A DNA stretch of 64,000 bases from Sycon ciliatum (lineage: Eukaryota; Porifera; Calcarea; Leucosolenida; Sycettidae): contig NC_088651.1 in NCBI RefSeq assembly GCF_964019385.1, forward strand, positions 2,508,101 to 2,572,100, read 5' to 3'. Below the pieces are notes generated by a model that did no database searches, was not told the DNA's origin, and saw only the letters and a program-made list of their open reading frames with translations. Of this stretch, positions 57,930-64,000 are shown one piece after another. Position numbers and translations under genes: made by a program. Each line of letters opens with the position of its first letter. The first letter of the stretch is position 1.

Positions 57930-58418
57930 GAGAGGTTCTGCAAAACGAAAATGCGTACAAACTTTCCCTCTACATCAGGAGGTGCGAAACTTCGCACGAA
58001 CTTTCGCAACTTTGGAAGCGAAACTTCCAGGGAACACGAAATGAACTGTCGTAGGAAATTTCGTGAGATCGGGTCATGGCGTACGTTAGGGACCGGCGGA
58101 TTCTGCTCGAAAAGGTGGCAGATTCTGCTCGAAAAGCAGTGAAATTGGCAGAACTATACAAACCTTATGGCGGGCAATTCCTCGAATTCTGCTCCATTTC
58201 TTTATCCACATACCAAACATGCATGAAACTTACCAGAAAAAGTACCGAATTCTGCCAATTTTTCTGCCGGCATAATCCGCCGGCGCCTAGCATACGTGCA
58301 CTTGGCCCGCGCAAACTACGAAAATGTGCAGAACGCAAAGTTCGTGCAAAAATTCGTACACACTTTCGCAAGGACTGTCGCGAAACTTCGTTCGAATTTT
58401 CGTTTTGCAGAACCTCTC
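57930..58418. mobile_element. TA-flanked element with GAGAGGTTCTGCAAAACG ends
   Basis: gagaggttctgcaaaacgaa and its inverse at the right end, TA on both sides. Interior rich in 'cgaaact' / 'ttcgca' words. Confidence 0.85.
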
Positions 58419-58892
58419 TACTGAACCTTTCTTTAGCAACATGACAGCAACTGAAACAGCAACAGAGAAAGTACGATACACGGACTGCACATTCTTGCAG
58501 GTACTACAGGTACTACAAACAGATTGCAGATCGTAATTCTTGCATTGGCGGCACGAAACTTTATTTGGGGCAGTGCAATCTCGGCGGTACTCACAAATCA
58601 AACAGCCCAGACTCGAGTAAACAAATGCAATCATACAAGTACGAGATTTTCACGAGACTGCACCCATTGGCTCGTTTCGTATGAAGCAAACAAGTTACTG
58701 AACCTCTCCACAATGGAGATTTTCCTTGATATGCGAATTTATTTGGCAAACTCGGTCAATGAGTCCTTGAACCTTTCCCTCCAGATTGGGAACTGCCAAC
58801 GATAGTATGCCACTGACCAGTGCCTTACTTGTAACGTACTAATGTGCAATGGATATGAGTATTTCGACAACACATCTAACATAAGCCTTACC

Positions 58893-59125
58893 ATATCAAA
58901 AAGTATTCTTTCTAGACCAAAGAGTGGTATATTTGATAACATTTAATAACGATAGAAATTTTTACGATACTTCTCCAGACGTTTCGTTGTTCTGGATAAA
59001 GATTATCCACTGACGATGTTGTTCAGAACAGCGAAACGTCTGGAGAAGTATCGTAAAAATTTCTATCGTTATTAAATGTTATCAAATATACCACTCTTTG
59101 GTCTAGAAAGAATACTTTTTGATAT
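58893..59125. repeat. Foldback element with 102-bp arms
   Basis: Arms 58,893-58,994 and 59,024-59,125 around a 29-bp centre. The right arm begins in 'cagaacagcgaaacgtctgg'. Confidence 0.93.
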
Positions 59126-59189
59126 TACAATGAGAGTGAATAATCAACGGCTGGTCCACCAACTCTATAAGCCTTACCGTCAAGAAGGT

Positions 59190-59833
59190 GAACTCGCGTT
59201 CTTCGCACACTGTAGGCAAGGGCAAAGAGATAAAAATGGATCTAAATCCGAATAAAATCAGCACACGTTTCCGTAAATGAAAGGGTGAGCATAAGCAAAT
59301 GAATCGAAGGAAACTGGTCAACTCAGAGATCACCTGTCATTGAGTATTCCGTAAAAGGAGGCCTCGGCAGCGGAAAAGCTAAATTTAGAAAGGAGATCCT
59401 GTCAGCTTTTCCATTATTTATTTCATTCCGCCCAAAATCAGCACACTTTTCGTAAATGAAAGAGTCAACACAAGCAAATGAATCAAAGTGAACTGGTCAA
59501 CTCACCTGTCATTGAGTAATATTCCACGAAAGGAGGTCTCAGCAGCGCCGAAACGAAATAAGCCAGGCCAGGAGACGAAATATCCGAAACAGCTCATGCA
59601 AGAAGCTGTTCCAAAGAAAGAAGTTCCTCGTGCATGCACATCCGAAAAGGCAACAACAAAAAGTCTGCAATGCACACGCATGCGGCCAGCCGGCCGCGCG
59701 ATGGTAGGAGCCATGGAGTAGCTCCCTGGTCCAGGACCAGGTACCGAGCATCTTACGTAGAAACTTACGTAGCTACGTAGACAACGTGTCTGAATAGCGG
59801 TGTCGTTAGGTAGCGCCATGTGAACACAATAAT
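59190..59833. repeat. ~640-bp repeat block, copy 2
   Basis: Matches 49,720-50,353 closely. Carries a 6-bp in-frame insertion (gcatgc) in the 59,488-59,721 frame and continues past the position where copy 1 is interrupted. Confidence 0.88.
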
Positions 59834-59929
59834 AGAAAAGCTGACAGGATCGCTTTTCTAAATAACTCAAATAGGGCTTTCAAATGCAAGATCACAATGT
59901 GAAACAACTTGGAAGAATTAGTATGTATG

Positions 59930-60110
59930 CGAAGTGCATCGGGGGATGAATGCGGGGCGCGCGATAGTGCGGGTTCGAATCCCAGGTTATGTCTAAAAAA
60001 AAGGAATTTTTTAAAGAATTTATAACATCCTATGCTTTTTTTTTGTCTAGGTCATCAAGGCAAAAAAGCATAGCGTAGGGCCCTGAGCTTCCAAGCTCTC
60101 TCGTTATGAA
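59930..60110 (+). repeat. tRNA-derived repeat with intact B box
   Basis: 'gcgatagtgcgggttcgaat' (B box 59,972-59,982), an A run, 'tataacatcctatgcttttt' and 'gggccctgagcttccaagct'; counterpart of 52,855-53,060. Confidence 0.7.
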
Positions 60111-60150
60111 TACAGTACATTATTATTCAGTTTGACAATTTTGTACATCA

Positions 60151-61332
60151 GATTGGCTGCTAGCCCGCGAAGCGGGTCTGCATACAGCTGTTGTTTGCGT
60201 TGACCTGAAGAAGGCGTTTGATACCGTGCAACACCAGCAACTTCTCATCGCAATCGCGGTCGTGGGTATTTCTGGCATAGCCCTGGCTTGGTTGCAGTCA
60301 TACCTCCGTGGACGGCAGCAGCGCGTGGTTACCTACATCGGAACGTCTCCTCTGGTACCAGTTACTAGTGGCGTACCTCAAGGCACCATTCTGGGCCCTG
60401 TGCTCTTCAATTTATATGTGCGGAAGCTGCCGCTCACAGCTGATGCTCTTTCCTGCAAGCTGCCGATGTTCGCGGATGACATGACGCTGTATGCCAGTAG
60501 AAGGTCGCCAAATGAAGCTGTCGGTGCCGTCAACAAGGTACTTTCAGTGCTTGCTCTAGATCTTGCGGACCTAGGGTTGTCAGTCAACTCTGCCAAAACT
60601 GTCGCCATGTTCATTTCCAAACTCCCCCTGCACCTGTCTGTTCCTGTGATACTCAACGATCAGGTATTGACCCGCGTTACCAGCACCCGAATCCTGGGGG
60701 TCATCATTGATGACCGCCTAACGTGGTCGCCTCACATTGATTTTGTAATTCGCAAGACATGTGCAAAGTTTGGCGCTCTTCGTCGGTCCTTTCGGCAATT
60801 GAGCAGGAAGGCCAGGAGGCAATTTATTGTATCAGTCATTCTACCTGATCTTTTGTACTGTTGTTCGTGTTTTGTAACGAAGCTGTCCGCTAAGGACCGC
60901 CAAAGGCTCTCTACTGTGTTCCGCCGTGCTGTGCGAGCTGCCTGTGGTGCTAAGTCACAGGACGACATCACGCCATTATTGACCACATTGGCGATTTATC
61001 CATTTGAACACTATATGATTCTCAACTTTGCCCAGTTTATTCATAGAAATCATGTCATCATCTCACTGCCTACCCTAACGGAATTATTTCCACCGATCAC
61101 AACAAGCCTTAGAACTAGAAGCCACTCTAATGCTTCCATTGCCATATCTAAGCACCGGACAACTGATGGAGTAAATTCTTTTTCTAATCGTGCCGCAATT
61201 TTCTTTAATACACTACCTGCCGAGTGGCGCAGACACCACCGTACCTCTACATTTGCAAACCAACTCAGGGATCTTTTTAAAGACCCAGTGGCGTTTAAGA
61301 AGTATTTTGACCTTCTTTTTGGAATCTGTTGA
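60151..61332 (+). pseudogene. LINE reverse transcriptase, palm to C-terminus, uninterrupted
   Basis: 393 codons without a stop, then TGA. Motif A VVCVDLKKAFDTVQH, motif B VTSGVPQGTILGPVLFNLYV, motif C FADDMTLY (F-A-D-D catalytic pair), then LGLSVNSAKTVAMF, TRILGVIIDDRLTWSPHI and a C-terminal FSNRAAIFFNTLPAEWR. This order is that of Jockey/CR1-clade non-LTR RTs. The endonuclease and RT fingers are lacking, so the copy is dead on arrival, although the remaining frame is intact and probably young. Confidence 0.92.
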
Positions 61333-61540
61333 GTTTCTCGATGATCTTGATAGTTCTTGTACTAAGATTGAAGTTGACTTGGTGTTTGATTACTGTACTG
61401 CTTGATGTCTGAATTCCAATTTTTTTCTATTTTTTCTTTTCCTTTCCTTTCCACTTATCCCGTTATCGGCCCTCTTAAGAGTTGTGTGTATCACTGTTGA
61501 GGCATCCGATGGTAAATAAAATAAATACTACTACTACATA
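60151..61540 (+). mobile_element. 5'-truncated non-LTR retrotransposon (LINE family A)
   Basis: The element opens within RT sequence at about 60,151 and ends after a 3' UTR in 'taaataaaataaatactact' tail repeats. The coding part is the next entry. Its insertion point follows the tRNA-derived repeat ending near 60,110. Confidence 0.85.
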
Positions 61541-61594
61541 GAAGATGAGCCAATATTTACTATGCAATACTATATTTTTACAAACTGAAAGACC

Positions 61595-62010
61595 AAGGAG
61601 CCCTATTGTCGAACTCGATAACGCTATGCTCCCGGTGGACAATTGTACATCAGTATTAAAATGAGCCAATTATCACTATGCAATAGACGTTGGAAAGGTG
61701 TTAACGGGAAACGTTTGAAGGACAATTGATTATCACCAACAGCAAACCAGCCAGGGACTCTCGCTTAGTCGTAAGGCCAGCGAGGCTCTATCACTTTTCG
61801 TGGGAATCCGAAGAGGCTGGTAGAAGGCAGACTTTTTTTCGTTTTCTTTTTACAGAATGCACCTCCTACTGATAGACCATAACAAAGAGAGGAGAAGAAG
61901 AAGACAAAAGAAAATAATGATCGAGAAAACAAAGGAGAAAGACAGACAATGTACTAGTGGGGGCTCTCAGGGAGCCTGTGCCCGTGAGTCGGGAGTAGCA
62001 AAGGCGTTAG
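61595..62010. repeat. Composite repeat 5' part, second LINE-B-linked copy
   Basis: Nearly identical to 47,600-47,990. Confidence 0.88.
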
Positions 62011-62039
62011 GGTCTAAGCGTTAGCGCTGTCCAGTACTA

Positions 62040-62790
62040 GGCTTGAAGCTGCTCCCATCCATACCAATGGCGCATACTCTAGGACTGGCCTCGCAAAACC
62101 TCTGTAGACGGTTCGTTTACCAGCACCATCGAGTACGCGAGCAGCTTTGCGCAGGAAGGCGAGGTATTCGCCTTTAGTGCTGTGTTGTGGAGGTGGGTCT
62201 TGAAGGAGAGGCCCGAGTCAAATGTGATGCTAAGGAGTTTTACCTCCGATAGCTCAGACACAGTGCGATCTCCAAACATAAGGTCCACCTGTGCCGCTGA
62301 TGGGCTATCGTCATGAGCTGGGACTCTGTGGGCTCAAACCTGTCCCGCCACTTCTTTCCCCAGTCATGGAGCGCATGTAGGGTGGCTTGTAAGCTTTTCT
62401 TACTGTTTGGGAGCAGTTCCGGTGATACAATACAGGTGTAGACCGTTGTATCATCGGCGAAGGTGGCCAGTGAACATCCAGGAGCTACGCACTGCTCCGC
62501 ATCGTTTACATAGATGGGGAACAGAGTTAGCCCCAGTATGCTCCCCTGGGGTACTTCCGACTCTATATGGTAGGGGACTAACTCTGGCCATTCACAACAG
62601 CCTGTAGCTTCCTGAGGGACAAATAATCTGTCAGCCAGGTCAGGGCTCTGCCACGGTTGCCGAGTGTCTGCAGCTTGTAGGTGGCCCCGATGTGTGAAAC
62701 CTTGTCGAAGGCAACTGCGATATCTACCGAAGCAGCTATCGAGCGTCCTCCACTTCCGGTGGTGAGGGTCCACTCATGATTCAAGTCAGT
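62040..62790 (-). pseudogene. LINE RT remnant (family B), fuller copy
   Basis: Minus strand: DIAVAFDKVSHIGATYKLQT, then after a frameshift SEVPQGSILGLTLFPIYVND and LATFADDTTVYTCIVS (motif C FADD), GKKWRDRFEPTESQLMTIAH, and, after another shift, ELSEVKLLSITFDSGLSFKT. It supplies the part deleted from the 48,080-48,975 copy. At least two frame breaks. Confidence 0.88.
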
Positions 62791-63150
62791 GACTAGGCTG
62801 AGATTGTGTTATCAGTGATGGCGATTATTCAATTTTGCAAATACATATTGCAGCACGGGGCTAACGGGTAGACATTCCAAATACTCAAATAGATATTTCC
62901 ACGACAGGAACATTGCGTTTGATGACTTGCTTCTATGTATCATATGCGTATGGGAGGAGTTCAACCTACGCAGAATGGTGGGTTCGAATCCCACTCATCG
63001 CATGATTTTGGAATAAGAGATTTTTTTGCAATGAATTGTTCTTCCTAGCAAAAAAAGGTTATTATTATGAATACAGTACAGTATCACCTCTAGCTCGTGT
63101 ATTTTTGTTGTTTGTGTCCATATCCCATGCTCCGCACCTAATGTCGTTTA
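62791..63150. repeat. Composite tRNA-derived repeat, unit 9
   Basis: tRNA-like module 62,913-63,004; joined to LINE B as in unit 6. Confidence 0.88.
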
Positions 63151-63530
63151 AGTGCGGAGTAGTGAGCCGATAATGACCACGCAATAACCGAGGGAAAGGT
63201 GTTAACGGGAAAGGTTTGAAGGACAGTTGACTATCACCAACAGCACACCAGCCAGGACGCACACTAGGCTGAGATTTCATCAGATATGGTGATTTTCAAG
63301 TTTGCAGAAACACATTTCAACACTATGCTAATGAGTAGACATTCCAAATACTCAAATAGATAATTCCACGACAGGAACTTTGCGTTAGATGACTTGCTAT
63401 AACGGTAAACCTATGCGTATGCAAAGAGTTCAACCTACGCAGTATGGTGGGTTCGAATCCCACTCAACGCATGAGATATATTCAAAGAGATTTTTTTGGA
63501 ATGAATTTTTCTCCATATCCAGCGAAAGTA
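63151..63530. repeat. Composite tRNA-derived repeat, unit 10 (variant)
   Basis: tRNA-like module 63,380-63,473 of the 'ttgctataacggta' subtype; same order of neighbours as unit 7. Confidence 0.88.
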
Positions 63531-64000
63531 GGCGTTCTTCGCACACTGTAGGCAAGGGCAAAGAGATAAAAATGGATCTAAATCCGAATAAAATCAGCAC
63601 ACGTTTCCGTAAATTGAAGGGTGAGCACAAGCAAATGAGTCGAAGGAAACTGGTCAACTCAGGGATCACCTGTCATTGAGTATTCCGTAAAAGGAGGCCT
63701 CGGCAGCGGAAAAGCTAAAATTTAGAAAGGAGATCCGGTCAGCTTTTCCATTATTTATTGCATTCCGCCCAAAATCAGCACACTTTTCGTAAATGAAAGA
63801 GTCAACACAAGCAAATGAATCAAAGGGAACTGGTCAACTCACCTGTCATTGAGTAATATTCCGCGAAAGGAGGTCTCAGCAGCGCCGAAACGAAATAAGC
63901 CAGGCCAGGAGACCAAATATCCGAAACAGCTCATGCCTGAAGCAGTTCCAAAGAAGGAAGTTCCTCGTGCATGCACATCCGAAAAGGCAACAACAAAAAG
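63530..64000. repeat. ~640-bp repeat block, copy 3 (cut by window end)
   Basis: Matches 49,720 onwards almost without change up to the window edge. Confidence 0.9.

Overview
This is a eukaryotic, almost certainly metazoan, scaffold. It has spliced nuclear genes with short phase-compatible exons, long introns full of simple repeats, tRNA-like Pol III modules, LINE and Penelope-type reverse transcriptases, and very many TIR-flanked DNA elements. I cannot name the species; an intron-rich invertebrate is the safest reading. Three host genes, all on the minus strand, fill the first 38 kb. I built their exons by hand from reverse-complement translation, splice consensus and reading phase.

Region 1 (1-9,425): the 5' half of THOC3, a WD40 subunit of the THO/TREX mRNA-export complex. 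Five coding exons (166 codons) are present and the gene runs off the left edge. Its largest intron (1,445-6,911) holds a pile of transposon debris, including a plus-strand LINE tail. Region 2 (9,426-12,866): intergenic, made of nested palindromic and TIR elements. Region 3 (12,867-28,722): a complete 13-exon peroxisomal-type SCPx 3-ketoacyl-CoA thiolase of about 402 residues, without the SCP2 lipid-transfer domain and with one probable GC-AG intron. Region 4 (30,453-38,320): the 3' two thirds of DDX47, a nucleolar DEAD-box helicase of rRNA processing. Ten exons are present; the N-terminal exons are lost at a 200-N assembly gap (38,537-38,736).

Region 5 (38,737-64,000) looks different. The long CA/GA tracts nearly vanish and I see no host gene. 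Instead there is a thicket of interspersed repeats: about ten copies of a composite tRNA-derived repeat, fragments of at least two LINE families, a Penelope-like 3' end inside 58-bp inverted repeats, a piggyBac-like element with a recognisable empty site, foldback elements, and a ~750-bp inverted duplication around an RT fragment.

The three genes act in separate basal processes (mRNA export, peroxisomal beta-oxidation, ribosome biogenesis) and nothing suggests co-regulation beyond shared orientation. The most unusual host-level signal is that long dinucleotide tracts in the gene region are nearly all CA or GA on the plus strand, hence UG or UC in the transcripts, and often lie within a few tens of bases of splice sites. 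I did not find a convincing new gene system.
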